In this document: positions 26,564 to 35,466 of the stretch, piece after piece
Layout of the letters: the number at the start of each line of letters is the position of its first letter
How positions within the stretch are numbered: position 1 is the stretch's first letter
Assembly (NCBI GenBank): GCA_018052735.1
Contig: JAGPMT010000004.1
Location: forward strand, 24,124-88,123
Direction: 5' to 3'
Length of the DNA stretch: 64,000 nt
DNA from: Phycisphaerae bacterium
GTDB lineage: Bacteria > Planctomycetota > Phycisphaerae > Sedimentisphaerales > Anaerohalosphaeraceae
Translations under genes and position numbers: made by a program
The notes under the pieces: model-generated
The model's input: the letters and a program-made list of their open reading frames with translations, nothing else
The model's database searches: none
Told to the model about the DNA's origin: nothing

Positions 26564-28705
26564 TTAACGTCCTATTCGCTGCAACTTAGCATATTTTACC
26601 ATCAGCGATTTGGTATTTCCAGAATTGAATTTCACAACAACAATGCTGTCTTGGCCCAAGTCTAAAAACTCCTTGACCCGTCCTATGCCGAATTTTGCAT
26701 GTTCCACAAGTTCATTAACCTCAAAAGCATATGCGGAACGCTTTTTCTCTGCTGCAGGACAAGCAATCAGCTCGTCCTCCTGCCCGGCTGTTTCCCATCC
26801 GGCATCCAGCGATTCCCCCTTGAAGCCAATCTCATACAAGAACTGGGAGGGGGTATTGCGGACAAACTGCCCGCGCATTACTCGATGCCGGGCATAGGTA
26901 ATAATGAGCTTTATTCGGGCACGTGTGATTCCCACAAAGAAAAGCCGGCGTTCTTCTTCTAAATCATCGATCCCTCCCCAGCTGCTGCGTTCATGGGGCA
27001 GAATGCCTTCTTCCAGCCCGATAATAAAAACGCAGTCAAACTCCAACCCTTTGGCCGCATGCAGCGTCATCAGCGATACCTTGCCCGAATCAGCATTGTA
27101 CGCATCGACATCACTGTACAGGGCAATCATTTGGAGGTAATCGGTTAGACTGGGCTGCTCTGTCTGCTGTTCATATTCTGCAGCCGCATTAACCAGACCA
27201 TTGATATTCTCAACCGCATCCGGATCGGATTTCAGCGCATCGGCCAATCCGCTTTCGACAAACACACAATCCATCAGCGGAGCGATTCCGCCTGACGCTT
27301 CCTGCTGAAAACGCCGGATCATCGCAGCAAATTCAATCAGCCGCATACGTGTCGGTCGGCTGATTGTATCAATCTGATCAGCCTTTTCTGCAGCTTCCAG
27401 CAGTGAAAGCCCGTGTCGTCTGGCGTAAATCCCTAAATTCTCAATGGAGGTTTTGCCTATCCCCCGCGGATGGGTAGCGATGGCTCGATTAAAAGCGACA
27501 TCATCTGCCGGATTGACAATTAGCTTAAGATAACTAAGCAAATCCCGAATTTCCTTGCGGGCATAAAACTCAATACCCCGAACCATCTGATAAGGAAGCT
27601 GCCGGCTGACAAACGCTTCTTCAATAGCCCGGCTCATTGCATTTACCCGATAAAAAACAGCGATTTCATTCGGATCTGTCCCATTTCGAATCAGATTTTC
27701 AATTGTCTGGGCCACCCATACGGCCTCTTGAGCTTCATCATCGCAGGTCTGGATAACAACTTCATCCCCATCAGACCGGGTAGGTATTAGGACCTTCGAT
27801 TTTCGCTTAGTATTATGTGCAATCAGTTTGTCTGCTGTTTTCAGAATATTGGGCGTCGAGCGGAAATTTTCTTCCAGTTTGACCACCGCCGCCTCCGGCC
27901 AATCTTTTTCGAAAGCCAGAATATTTTCAATATCGGCTCCCCGCCAGCGGTAAATCGATTGGTCCGGATCCCCTGTCACACAGATATTTCTATGGGCAAG
28001 GGCAATGCCTTTGGCAATTTGATACTGGGCGTGATTGGTATCCTGATATTCATCGACCAGCAGATAACGGAAACGCTCGCTCAGCTGGAGACGGATTTCG
28101 GGCCAGTCGCGCAGCAGCATGGCCGTTCGTATCAGCAAATCATCAAAGTCAAGGGCATTGTTCAGGGCGAGTATTCGCTGATATTGTCGATATATTTTTG
28201 CTGTATTCTTTTCAAAATAATCCCCCGCGCGGGCTTCAAATGTTTCTACATCCTCCAAGTCATTCTTAAGCCGGCTGATATAGTCGATCATTCGCGACGG
28301 AGTAAAATTAGCTGCATCAACAGAACATTCCTTTATGGCCTCTTTCATACAGCGCTGCTGATCTGGAACATCAAAAATGCTGAAGTTGGGCTTGATGCCG
28401 GCATATTCAGCATAGCGACGCAGAATCCAAACGCACAATGAATGAAATGTACTGATATGAGCTCCAGCAGCCGGAACAAACTGCTGAACACGCAGACGCA
28501 TTTCTTCTGCGGCCTTGTTTGTAAATGTAATTGCACAAATATGGCGTCCTGCCACACCGGCCTCTATCAGGGCTGCAATCCGGCAGGTAATTACACGAGT
28601 TTTGCCGCTGCCCGGTCCGGCAAGAACCAACAGAGGTCCATTCTTGTGGTAAACTGCCTTTTTTTGTGCCTCTGTCAGGTTGACTATAGGAACTGCAGAA
28701 GTCAA
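26564..28705 (-). CDS. pcrA: UvrD/PcrA-type DNA helicase
   Basis: The 713-residue superfamily 1A helicase is an ATP-dependent 3'-5' enzyme used in repair and replication restart. It has Walker A LAGPGSGKTRVI (near 32), AITFTNKAAEEMR (Ia), LLVDEYQDTNHAQ (II), TGDPDQSIYRWRGA (III), EENFRS (IV), VSLMTLHAAKGLEFDCVFI (V) and VGITRARIKL (VI). The C-terminal tail has the VEHAKFGIGRVKEF tudor-like segment typical of PcrA that contacts RNA polymerase. Length is normal. It is divergent from the trp operon and heads the minus-strand cluster with pgi. Confidence 0.95.
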   Translation of the reverse strand: MTSAVPIVNLTEAQKKAVYHKNGPLLVLAGPGSGKTRVITCRIAALIEAGVAGRHICAITFTNKAAEEMRLRVQQFVPAAGAHISTFHSLCVWILRRYAEYAGIKPNFSIFDVPDQQRCMKEAIKECSVDAANFTPSRMIDYISRLKNDLEDVETFEARAGDYFEKNTAKIYRQYQRILALNNALDFDDLLIRTAMLLRDWPEIRLQLSERFRYLLVDEYQDTNHAQYQIAKGIALAHRNICVTGDPDQSIYRWRGADIENILAFEKDWPEAAVVKLEENFRSTPNILKTADKLIAHNTKRKSKVLIPTRSDGDEVVIQTCDDEAQEAVWVAQTIENLIRNGTDPNEIAVFYRVNAMSRAIEEAFVSRQLPYQMVRGIEFYARKEIRDLLSYLKLIVNPADDVAFNRAIATHPRGIGKTSIENLGIYARRHGLSLLEAAEKADQIDTISRPTRMRLIEFAAMIRRFQQEASGGIAPLMDCVFVESGLADALKSDPDAVENINGLVNAAAEYEQQTEQPSLTDYLQMIALYSDVDAYNADSGKVSLMTLHAAKGLEFDCVFIIGLEEGILPHERSSWGGIDDLEEERRLFFVGITRARIKLIITYARHRVMRGQFVRNTPSQFLYEIGFKGESLDAGWETAGQEDELIACPAAEKKRSAYAFEVNELVEHAKFGIGRVKEFLDLGQDSIVVVKFNSGNTKSLMVKYAKLQRIGR

Positions 28706-28885
28706 TTATGCCTCATCTTTAGAAAGTTCAATCTCTCTCTGTTTACCCGAAAGAATGAACATTAAAAAAGATTGGATTACAAAAGTCAACACAATCCCTG
28801 ATTCCTATAAATACGGATTTTTCCGAAGAAAAAAACGTTTTTGAAAATGTTTAAAAATTTTTCATAAAAAAGCATAATTACCGTA

Positions 28886-28914
28886 TTGACACCCGTATGT
28901 TATCCTGCTAAAAT
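28886..28914 (+). promoter_or_regulatory. trp operon promoter
   Basis: TTGACA (28886-28891) is a perfect -35 box. It is separated by exactly 17 bp from TAAAAT (28909-28914, 5/6 match). AT-rich sequence with A and T tracts lies just upstream (28820-28880) and could act as an UP element. The predicted transcription start is near 28921, on or next to the A of the leader-peptide ATG. I see no clear TrpR-like operator palindrome. Confidence 0.8.
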
Positions 28915-28920
28915 GCTTCT

Positions 28921-28977
28921 ATGCATAGAAACGTTTATCCATGCTGTGGTTTTTGCTGGCGTTGGCCTGTCGTATAA
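28921..28977 (+). CDS. trpL: trp leader peptide (18 residues, two Trp)
   Basis: The ORF reads MHRNVYPCCGFCWRWPVV and ends in TAA. Trp codons 13 (28957-28959) and 15 (28963-28965) stand immediately before and at the first base of attenuator segment 1. The stop codon lies in the loop between segments 1 and 2, the geometry of classical trp leaders. No Shine-Dalgarno is present and the start coincides with the predicted transcription start, so translation may be leaderless. An overlapping frame from ATG 28941 has one early Trp codon but runs through the terminator, so it fits less well. Confidence 0.7.
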   Translation: MHRNVYPCCGFCWRWPVV

Positions 28978-29063
28978 ATCGGCAGGCGCAGAAGATTTTT
29001 TGTATCTCTTATCGGTATTTATCAGCGACCTGCGGATTTTGGAGTAATCCCGCAGGTTTTTTT
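28965..29063 (+). promoter_or_regulatory. trp transcription attenuator
   Basis: Segments 1 (GCCTGTCG, 28965-28972) and 2 (CGGCAGGC, 28980-28987) form an 8-bp pause hairpin. Segment 2 can instead pair as GCAGGCGC (28982-28989) with GCGACCTGC (29025-29033, one bulged A), an antiterminator that destroys the downstream terminator stem. When Trp is scarce a ribosome stalled at codons 13-15 would cover segment 1 and favour the antiterminator; when Trp is abundant the 1:2 and terminator hairpins form. The mechanism is inferred from the E. coli paradigm. Confidence 0.75.
29028..29063 (+). terminator. Attenuator intrinsic terminator
   Basis: ACCTGCGGATT (29028-29038) pairs with AATCCCGCAGGT (29046-29057, one bulged C) around a 7-nt loop. 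A T7 run (29057-29063) follows, 26 bp before trpE. Confidence 0.88.
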
Positions 29064-29089
29064 ATATCGTCTATCAACAGAGGTCTTCT

Positions 29090-30712
29090 ATGAATGATTA
29101 TAAACGGCGTATCGAGCAAGCCCGGCCGGGACAGATCATCCCGATGGTGAGGGATATTGACATTACCTGTCCAGTCGAGTTTTTTGCCAAGCTGAGCAAT
29201 TATGGGCGCAGCCGGCATTGCTGTCTTCTTGAATCGCGGGACTACCTCACTCAAGGAGATGCCGGCGAATTGACTTTTGGAACCGCAAATCCTGCTCTGT
29301 ATCTAACTGGTACGGGCAGGTATTTTATGATTAAAGCCCTCACCGAGACAGGCAGCCGGATGCTTCAATACTTTTCTGCCAGACCGGAACTGTTTTCATT
29401 CTGCCAATCAATCCGCTTTGATTCTAATGTTATCGAAGGGCATCTCGCTGCCAATCAAGGTATTCTGGATGAAGAAATGCGTCTGAAAAGCGTCAACCAA
29501 ATGGATATCATTCGGACTGTTGCGTTTGCTTTTGAATTAGCCAGCAAACCCTTCCGCATCACCTGTGGTCTGATGGGAGCAATCAGTTATGATTTTATTG
29601 ACCAATTTGAAAAACTGCCTACCAACCAGCGGGATATCCTGCATAATCCTGACTATGAGCTGTATTTTGCAGACAATATTTTTCTGATGGATCATAAAAA
29701 CTCAAAGGGCTATGTCATTGTAAATGCGGTAATCACCGACGGTGACCGTGATTTAATTTACCAGCAGGCTCAGCAGTGTTTCGACCAATACTTCGACAAA
29801 ATCAAAGAAGAACGTCCCATCGCCTTGTTTCACGCAGATACAACAACAGCTCCGTCTACCGATACGCAGCAGGAGGAGTACGAAGCAATGGTCAAAACTG
29901 CCCAGAAACATATTCTTGACGGAGATATTTTTCAGGTTGTTTTGAGCCGTACAATCACTGAGCCGTGTCCAGCTGAGCCGCTGGATGTCTACCGGAAGCT
30001 TCGAACTGTCAATCCTTCCCCGTATATGTTTTATCTGAACACCGAGAATACCATTCTGATGGGAGCCAGCCCTGAACTGAACTTGCGGGTCAGCGGGACA
30101 CGGGAACGGATTGTTGAAATCCGTCCTATTGCAGGCACAAAACCCCGGGGCCGTAAAGACGGCAAAATCGATCCTGATACTGATGTACGGTATGAAGCGG
30201 AATTAAAGCTGGACCGCAAAGAGCTGGCCGAACATATTATGCTGGTTGATTTGGCGCGGAATGACATTGCCCGCGTTGCCGAGCCAGGCAGCCGTATCGT
30301 TAATGAAATGCTGATCGTCGAGCGGTATGAATCTGTGATGCATCTTGTCAGCAACGTGCGGGGACGCCTGCGAAACGGCTTGGACGCCTTGAGTGCCTAT
30401 TTGGCCACAATGAATATGGGCACGCTGACCGGTGCGCCCAAAATTGAAGCAATGAAAATCATCCGCATGCTTGAAAAAACCAAACGCGGCTACTACGGCG
30501 GCGCTGTAATGTATCTGACTGTCGACGGCCAATTTGACAGCTGCATCACCATCCGCAGCATGCAGATTCGCAACCATCAGGCCTATGTACGGGCCGGCGC
30601 GGGTATTGTACATGACAGTATTCCCAGAACCGAATTTGAAGAAACAGAACACAAGGCACAGTCATGCCTGAAAGCTATCCGCATGGCCTGTGAAGATGCC
30701 GATAAGGGATGA
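29090..30712 (+). CDS. trpE: Anthranilate synthase component I
   Basis: With TrpG this enzyme makes anthranilate from chorismate and glutamine, the first step of tryptophan synthesis. The 540-residue protein has the N-terminal LLES motif linked to feedback inhibition by tryptophan. The chorismate-binding core includes QVVLSRTI, NPSPYMFYL, GASPELNLRV, EIRPIAGTKPRG, HIMLVDLARND, GTLTGAPKIEAMKII, and RAGAGIVHDS. AGAGG is spaced 6 nt from the ATG. It is the first structural gene after the attenuator. Only 4 bp separate it from trpG. Confidence 0.96.
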   Translation: MNDYKRRIEQARPGQIIPMVRDIDITCPVEFFAKLSNYGRSRHCCLLESRDYLTQGDAGELTFGTANPALYLTGTGRYFMIKALTETGSRMLQYFSARPELFSFCQSIRFDSNVIEGHLAANQGILDEEMRLKSVNQMDIIRTVAFAFELASKPFRITCGLMGAISYDFIDQFEKLPTNQRDILHNPDYELYFADNIFLMDHKNSKGYVIVNAVITDGDRDLIYQQAQQCFDQYFDKIKEERPIALFHADTTTAPSTDTQQEEYEAMVKTAQKHILDGDIFQVVLSRTITEPCPAEPLDVYRKLRTVNPSPYMFYLNTENTILMGASPELNLRVSGTRERIVEIRPIAGTKPRGRKDGKIDPDTDVRYEAELKLDRKELAEHIMLVDLARNDIARVAEPGSRIVNEMLIVERYESVMHLVSNVRGRLRNGLDALSAYLATMNMGTLTGAPKIEAMKIIRMLEKTKRGYYGGAVMYLTVDGQFDSCITIRSMQIRNHQAYVRAGAGIVHDSIPRTEFEETEHKAQSCLKAIRMACEDADKG

Positions 30713-30716
30713 GACA

Positions 30717-31334
30717 ATGAAAACCAATGTTTTGTTTATTGATAATTTTGATTCGTTTACCTATAACCTTGTAGATGAGTTTGCCAAGCGCCAATGTTCT
30801 GCAAAAGTCTATCGTGCTGATGTTCCGCTGGAAGCGCTCGATACAGCATACCAGCAGTTCCATCCGGACTTATTGGTTATTTCCCCCGGTCCCGGCAATC
30901 CCGACACAGCCGGCGTGACGCTGAAGGCAATTGATTTTTTTAAGGACAAACTGCCGATTTTCGGCGTTTGTCTCGGCCATCAGGCAATCATTCAGTACTT
31001 CGGGGGTGTTATTGAGCATGCTCCCGAAGTGATGCACGGCAAGCCGTCCCGAATTACCCACACCGGAAAAGGCATTTTCGAGGGGCTTGAGAATCCCCTC
31101 CAGGCAGGCCGGTATCACAGTTTATGCGCTTTTGCCCTGCCTGAATGTCTGGAAAAGACCGCTGAATACGGCAGCATTATCATGGGCATTGAGCACAAAG
31201 AGCTTCCAATCTATGGTGTGCAGTTCCATCCAGAAAGCGTTTTAACGCCTACAGGCGGAAAAATCATTGAAAATATGCTCAACATTGCCCATAATCTCAA
31301 AACCAATCGGCAGACCAGCCAAAGGAGGTCTTAA
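30717..31334 (+). CDS. trpG: Anthranilate synthase component II (glutamine amidotransferase)
   Basis: The 205-residue class I glutamine amidotransferase supplies ammonia to TrpE. It has FIDNFDSFTYN at the N-terminus, SPGPGNP, the nucleophile Cys in GVCLGHQAI, and VQFHPESVLTP with the catalytic His and Glu. I chose ATG 30717, preceded by GGGATGAG, over GTG 30690, which would overlap trpE. It is not fused to TrpD. Its TAA overlaps the trpD ATG by one base (TAATG). Confidence 0.95.
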   Translation: MKTNVLFIDNFDSFTYNLVDEFAKRQCSAKVYRADVPLEALDTAYQQFHPDLLVISPGPGNPDTAGVTLKAIDFFKDKLPIFGVCLGHQAIIQYFGGVIEHAPEVMHGKPSRITHTGKGIFEGLENPLQAGRYHSLCAFALPECLEKTAEYGSIIMGIEHKELPIYGVQFHPESVLTPTGGKIIENMLNIAHNLKTNRQTSQRRS

Positions 31335-32371
31335 TGGCAAAAATAACAAAATATCTAAATATTATTTTTGAAGGAAAAGACTTAACATTTGAACAGGCAA
31401 AAGAACTGCTGGACACAATCTTTGAAGGGGATGTGGCGGATGTTCAGATTGCGGCCTTTTTGGCGGCGATGCGGATAAAAAAGGCAACCGTTTCAGAAAT
31501 TGCAGGGCTGGCTGTTTCACTCCGCCAACACGCAGTACCTGTTCAGGTCAGCGTCAATCCGTTGGTCGATACCTGCGGCACCGGCGGTTCTTCGGTTAAA
31601 ACATTTAATATCTCTACTACCGCTGCTTTGGTTGCTGCCGGTGCGGGCGTTTACATCGCCAAACACGGCAACCGCGGCATCACCAGCCTGTGCGGCTCGG
31701 CTGATGTTCTGGCAGCTTTGGGAGTGAATATCTCACCCGGGCCGCAGCGCGTTGCTGAATGTATCGAAAAGGCCCATATCGGCTTTATGTTCGCACCCAA
31801 TTTTCATCCGGCAATGAAATTTGTGCAGCCAATCCGGAAAAGTCTGGACTTTCATACGGCCTTTAATATCCTTGGACCGCTGGCGAATCCCGCCAAGGCC
31901 CAAGCCCAAGTGCTGGGTATTTCAGATGAGTCCCTGATGACGCGTATGATTGAAGTTCTTAAAATTTTAGGATTAGAAAGGGCTATGGTTGTTCACAGCG
32001 GCGGCTTGGATGAAATCAGCACAATGGGACCCACTAAAATAATGCATCTGGAAAACGGGCAAATCCGTTCCAGTACGATTGACCCGACTGAATACGGTTT
32101 CCGACTGGCAAATTTGGATGACCTTGCCGGAGGGGATGCTGCTGTCAATGCTCGAATTGTTCGCGACCTGCTGACCTGCCGTGAAACGGGACCTAAAAAA
32201 GATATTGTGCTGCTGAATGCCGCTGCTGCCATTTGGGCTGCGGGTCTTGCAAAAGATCTTGTGGAAGGCATTGAAATGGCTGACTCTTCCATTTCATCCG
32301 GCAATGCCTTACAATGTCTTGAAAAACTAATTGAAATCAGCAACCAGCCGATGGAGCAGCAACAGCAATGA
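31334..32371 (+). CDS. trpD: Anthranilate phosphoribosyltransferase
   Basis: The 345-residue enzyme joins anthranilate to phosphoribosyl pyrophosphate. It has the DTCGTGGSSVKTFNIST motif for PRPP and magnesium binding, KHGNRGITSLCGSADVLAALG, HPAMKFVQPIRKSL, FNILGPLANPA, and the HSGGLDEIS segment. AGGAGG precedes the ATG. It is translationally coupled to trpG upstream, and its end overlaps trpF by 4 bp (ATGA). Confidence 0.96.
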   Translation: MAKITKYLNIIFEGKDLTFEQAKELLDTIFEGDVADVQIAAFLAAMRIKKATVSEIAGLAVSLRQHAVPVQVSVNPLVDTCGTGGSSVKTFNISTTAALVAAGAGVYIAKHGNRGITSLCGSADVLAALGVNISPGPQRVAECIEKAHIGFMFAPNFHPAMKFVQPIRKSLDFHTAFNILGPLANPAKAQAQVLGISDESLMTRMIEVLKILGLERAMVVHSGGLDEISTMGPTKIMHLENGQIRSSTIDPTEYGFRLANLDDLAGGDAAVNARIVRDLLTCRETGPKKDIVLLNAAAAIWAAGLAKDLVEGIEMADSSISSGNALQCLEKLIEISNQPMEQQQQ

Positions 32372-33006
32372 TCAGCATAAAAGTTAAGATCTGCGGCATT
32401 ACCAATCTGGATGATGCCGTAGCAGCTATGGAAATGGGAGCAGATATTCTCGGATTCAATTTTTACCCACGAAGCCCCCGCTATATTGAGCCTCGGCGAG
32501 CAGAAGCCATCATTCGCAAGCTGCCGGCTTTTGTAGACACAGCCGGTGTATTCGTAAATGTCCCGGCACGTGACATTCGGCATCTGACAAATTCGGGTTT
32601 ATTCAATTGGATTCAGTTCCATGGCGACGAAACACCGGAGTTTTGCCGCCAGTTTAACAGCTGGAATATCCAAACAATTAAGGCCGTCCGAGTACGGACT
32701 GTCGACGATATACAAAGTTCCTTGTCTTATCCGACCTATGCCCTGCTGTTTGATGCCTTTGATCAGGCACACTATGGCGGAACAGGCAAAACTTTTGACT
32801 GGTCCTTAATCCGGGATTGTCCACGAAGGGTTTTTTTGGCCGGCGGCATTCATCCCGATAATGTCGTCAAGGCCTTAAAAATGGACGTGTACGGCATTGA
32901 TGTATGCAGCAGCATTGAGAAAGAACCGGGCAAAAAAGATATTGAAAAAATGAAACAGCTTTTTGCGGCGATTTACAACTATACGGGACAAAAGGTGCGA
33001 TTATGA
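32368..33006 (+). CDS. trpF: Phosphoribosylanthranilate isomerase
   Basis: The 212-residue TIM-barrel enzyme performs the Amadori rearrangement before the indole-glycerol phosphate step. [12 protein letters not shown] carries the catalytic Cys, followed by [35 protein letters not shown] and a phosphate-binding [11 protein letters not shown] segment. It overlaps trpD and trpB by 4 bp each. No trpC (indole-glycerol phosphate synthase) is fused or adjacent, so that step must be encoded elsewhere. Confidence 0.95.
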   Translation: MISIKVKICGITNLDDAVAAMEMGADILGFNFYPRSPRYIEPRRAEAIIRKLPAFVDTAGVFVNVPARDIRHLTNSGLFNWIQFHGDETPEFCRQFNSWNIQTIKAVRVRTVDDIQSSLSYPTYALLFDAFDQAHYGGTGKTFDWSLIRDCPRRVFLAGGIHPDNVVKALKMDVYGIDVCSSIEKEPGKKDIEKMKQLFAAIYNYTGQKVRL

Positions 33007-34178
33007 TACAACGCGGACGCTACGGCCGTTTCGGCGGCTTTTATGTACCCCAAGTGCTGATTCCAGCATTGGAAGATATCGAAGCAGGTTTTTTGCAATT
33101 TCGCGACAATCCTCAATTTATATCTGAACTGGATGACCTGTACCGGAACTATGCAGGACGGCCAACTCCCCTTTATCATGCAAAACGGTTTAGTGAGTAT
33201 GTCGGCTTTCAGGTTTACATCAAACGAGAAGATTTGCTTCACGGCGGGGCTCACAAGGTAAATAATGCTCTTGGACAGGGACTTTTAGCACGGTATATGG
33301 GCAAAAAGAAACTCATCGCCGAAACCGGAGCCGGTCAGCACGGGCTGGCTACAGCTATGATCGGCGCCTTGTTCGGCATGGAAACCAAAATCTTTATGGG
33401 CTCGGTCGATGTAGCCCGCCAAAATGTCAATGTTCACAAGATGAAACTATGCGGTGCCGAAGTCATCTCTGTTTCAGGAGGCACTTGCACGCTGAAGGAT
33501 GCCATTAACGATGCTCTGCGATACTGGACATCTCATGTAGAAGATACATTTTACCTTTTCGGCACAGCAGGCGGGCCACACCCGTTTCCGATGATTGTAC
33601 GCCACTTTCAGTCGCCTATTGGTGCAGAAGCCCGCAAACAATGCCTCGACCAACTAGGTAAACTTCCGGATATGGTTGTCGCCTGTGTTGGGGGCGGCTC
33701 GAATGCGATCGGTATCTTTTCCGGCTTTTTAAATGACGCCTCTGTCAAACTGGTGGGGGTTGAAGGCGGCGGCAAGGGACTGCATACCCATCAACACTGC
33801 GCTACGCTGACGGCCGGAAGCATCGGCATACTGCATGGGGCACAAACCTATGTACTGCAGGATGAAAATGGTCAGATTCTTGAAACCGAATCCATCTCTG
33901 CCGGCCTTGACTATCCCGGAGTCGGGCCGGAACATTCGTATCTCAAAGAAACCGGCAGAGCTTTATATACGGCGGTTACCGATGTGGAAGTTTTGGATGT
34001 TTTCGAGATGTTTACCCGATTTGAGGGCATCATCCCGGCCCTTGAAAGCTCCCATGCCTTGGCTTATTTAATCAATCAGAAAGGTAAACTGCCAAAGGAT
34101 ACAGCCGTGCTGGTCAATCTTTCCGGCCGCGGCGACAAAGACATCTCAATTGTTGAACAGCACCGACCGATGATATGA
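33003..34178 (+). CDS. trpB: Tryptophan synthase beta chain
   Basis: The 391-residue PLP enzyme condenses indole with serine. It begins with [29 protein letters not shown] contains the PLP lysine, ETGAGQHG contains the catalytic Glu, and [10 protein letters not shown] is the phosphate-binding loop. It has the usual features of the TrpA-dependent TrpB1 type (length near 390-400, [15 protein letters not shown]). Its ATG overlaps the trpF stop. Confidence 0.97.
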   Translation: MIQRGRYGRFGGFYVPQVLIPALEDIEAGFLQFRDNPQFISELDDLYRNYAGRPTPLYHAKRFSEYVGFQVYIKREDLLHGGAHKVNNALGQGLLARYMGKKKLIAETGAGQHGLATAMIGALFGMETKIFMGSVDVARQNVNVHKMKLCGAEVISVSGGTCTLKDAINDALRYWTSHVEDTFYLFGTAGGPHPFPMIVRHFQSPIGAEARKQCLDQLGKLPDMVVACVGGGSNAIGIFSGFLNDASVKLVGVEGGGKGLHTHQHCATLTAGSIGILHGAQTYVLQDENGQILETESISAGLDYPGVGPEHSYLKETGRALYTAVTDVEVLDVFEMFTRFEGIIPALESSHALAYLINQKGKLPKDTAVLVNLSGRGDKDISIVEQHRPMI

Positions 34179-34186
34179 GGACTTCT

Positions 34187-34978
34187 ATGGGTATTTATCA
34201 AAAACTTTTCAGCACACTCAACCGTCCTGCGTTGATACCCTTTTTTGTGATTGGAGACCCCGAGGAGCAGCTTTCTCTCGAACTGGTTAAAACCGCTATT
34301 GACGCCGGAGCCGATGTTCTGGAGCTGGGTATCCCTTTTTCCGATCCTGTAGCCGACGGTCCAACCATCCAGAAGGCCGACATCCGAGCAATGCAGGCGG
34401 GTATGACGCCGGCAAAGGCACTTAACTTCATCAAAAAGGTTACGGACTATAAACCTTTGCCGGTAGGTTTGCTGGTGTATTACAACCTGATTTTCCAATA
34501 TGGCATTGAGGCATTTTTTGCTGATTTCAAGGCCGCCGGCGGAACCAGCGTTCTGGTGGCAGATTTAAGCATTGACGATGCCGATGAAATAGTTCCAGCC
34601 GCAACAGCAGCCGGCTTGGAAACAGTTTTTATGGCCACACCCAATACCACAGATAAACGCATCCGCAAAATCAGCGAGAAAACAACCGGTTTTATCTACG
34701 CCGTTTCCCTGATGGGAACCACAGGTGAAAGAAGTGTTCTTTCGGAAAAGATTAAACCCCTCACAGAGCGGCTTAAATCCCTCAGCGATAAACCCGTTTG
34801 CGTAGGTTTTGGCATCAGCAGCCCGCAACATGCCCGTCAGGTTGCCGCCGCCGGCGCGGATGGTGTGATTATCGGCAGCCGAATCATCAACATTATCGAA
34901 GAAAACCTAAAGAATCCGGCCGCAATGAAATCCCAAATAAAATCCTTCATCGAAGCTATAAAAAATGCTCTCAGCTGA
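34187..34978 (+). CDS. trpA: Tryptophan synthase alpha chain
   Basis: The 263-residue TIM-barrel subunit cleaves indole-glycerol phosphate to indole for TrpB. ELGIPFSDPVADGPTIQ carries the catalytic Glu and VADLSIDDADE the catalytic Asp. The flexible loop and C-terminal phosphate site GFGISSPQHARQ and ADGVIIGSRI follow. I prefer ATG 34187 because GAGGA is well placed upstream. ATG 34175 would overlap the trpB stop by 4 bp and add four residues. It is the last gene of the operon; no clear intrinsic terminator follows. Confidence 0.95.
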   Translation: MGIYQKLFSTLNRPALIPFFVIGDPEEQLSLELVKTAIDAGADVLELGIPFSDPVADGPTIQKADIRAMQAGMTPAKALNFIKKVTDYKPLPVGLLVYYNLIFQYGIEAFFADFKAAGGTSVLVADLSIDDADEIVPAATAAGLETVFMATPNTTDKRIRKISEKTTGFIYAVSLMGTTGERSVLSEKIKPLTERLKSLSDKPVCVGFGISSPQHARQVAAAGADGVIIGSRIINIIEENLKNPAAMKSQIKSFIEAIKNALS

Positions 34979-35065
34979 TACCGCTGCCCGCAGACAGTCT
35001 GGCCGTTTAAAACTGAACCCTTTGGGGCTTTCCTTATTTGAATAATCCCAACCGGCGGCTGCCCA

Positions 35066-35425
35066 TTACTCGACAGCGGGAATCTGCTTATCTGCCTTGC
35101 GGAAGGATTCGAGCGGCTGCGGTTCGGCTACTTTACGATAGCCGATTGCTTTGATTACTTCCAGTACCTCTGTCCAAGTGGGAAAAGGCCTCTGATTAGC
35201 CCGTTTATACTGATCGATAGCCATTAGGAATTCAAACTGTTCCGGCGTCATCTGCCCTTCCTCGGCAGCCCGTCGTTCGGGGGTGCGGCGATGACCGGGG
35301 CCGCGCCGGCGGTCAAAGCCGCTGCGCCGATCCACGAGATTTCTCCGCCGTTCTGTGAATTCCCGTCTTTCTTCAAAACTCTGCTCGATATCTTGAGACT
35401 GTCTTTGTTCTGCCTGTATGTTCAT
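35066..35425 (-). CDS. Small Arg-rich protein of unknown function
   Basis: The 119-residue protein has an extremely basic N-terminal half (RREFTERRRNLVDRRSG, DRRRGPGHRR, PERRAAE). An ordered C-terminal part with a QFEFLMAIDQYKRANQRPFP segment and a helical TWTEVLEVIKAIGYRKV follows. The C-terminal part resembles a small helix-turn-helix and the basic part could bind nucleic acid; this is inference. ATG 35425 is favoured over 35443 by an AAGAGAG site. It lies 41 bp after the next minus-strand gene and is probably cotranscribed with it. Confidence 0.65.
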   Translation of the reverse strand: MNIQAEQRQSQDIEQSFEERREFTERRRNLVDRRSGFDRRRGPGHRRTPERRAAEEGQMTPEQFEFLMAIDQYKRANQRPFPTWTEVLEVIKAIGYRKVAEPQPLESFRKADKQIPAVE

Positions 35426-35466
35426 TATATTCTCTCTTGACATTTTATAAAAAGCTGCTGATTATC

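Noticed and set aside
28941-29090. Alternative trp leader frame starting MLWFLLALACR
   Set aside because: It has one early Trp codon, no ribosome site, and reads through the whole attenuator and terminator, so it would not regulate by stalling at segment 1.
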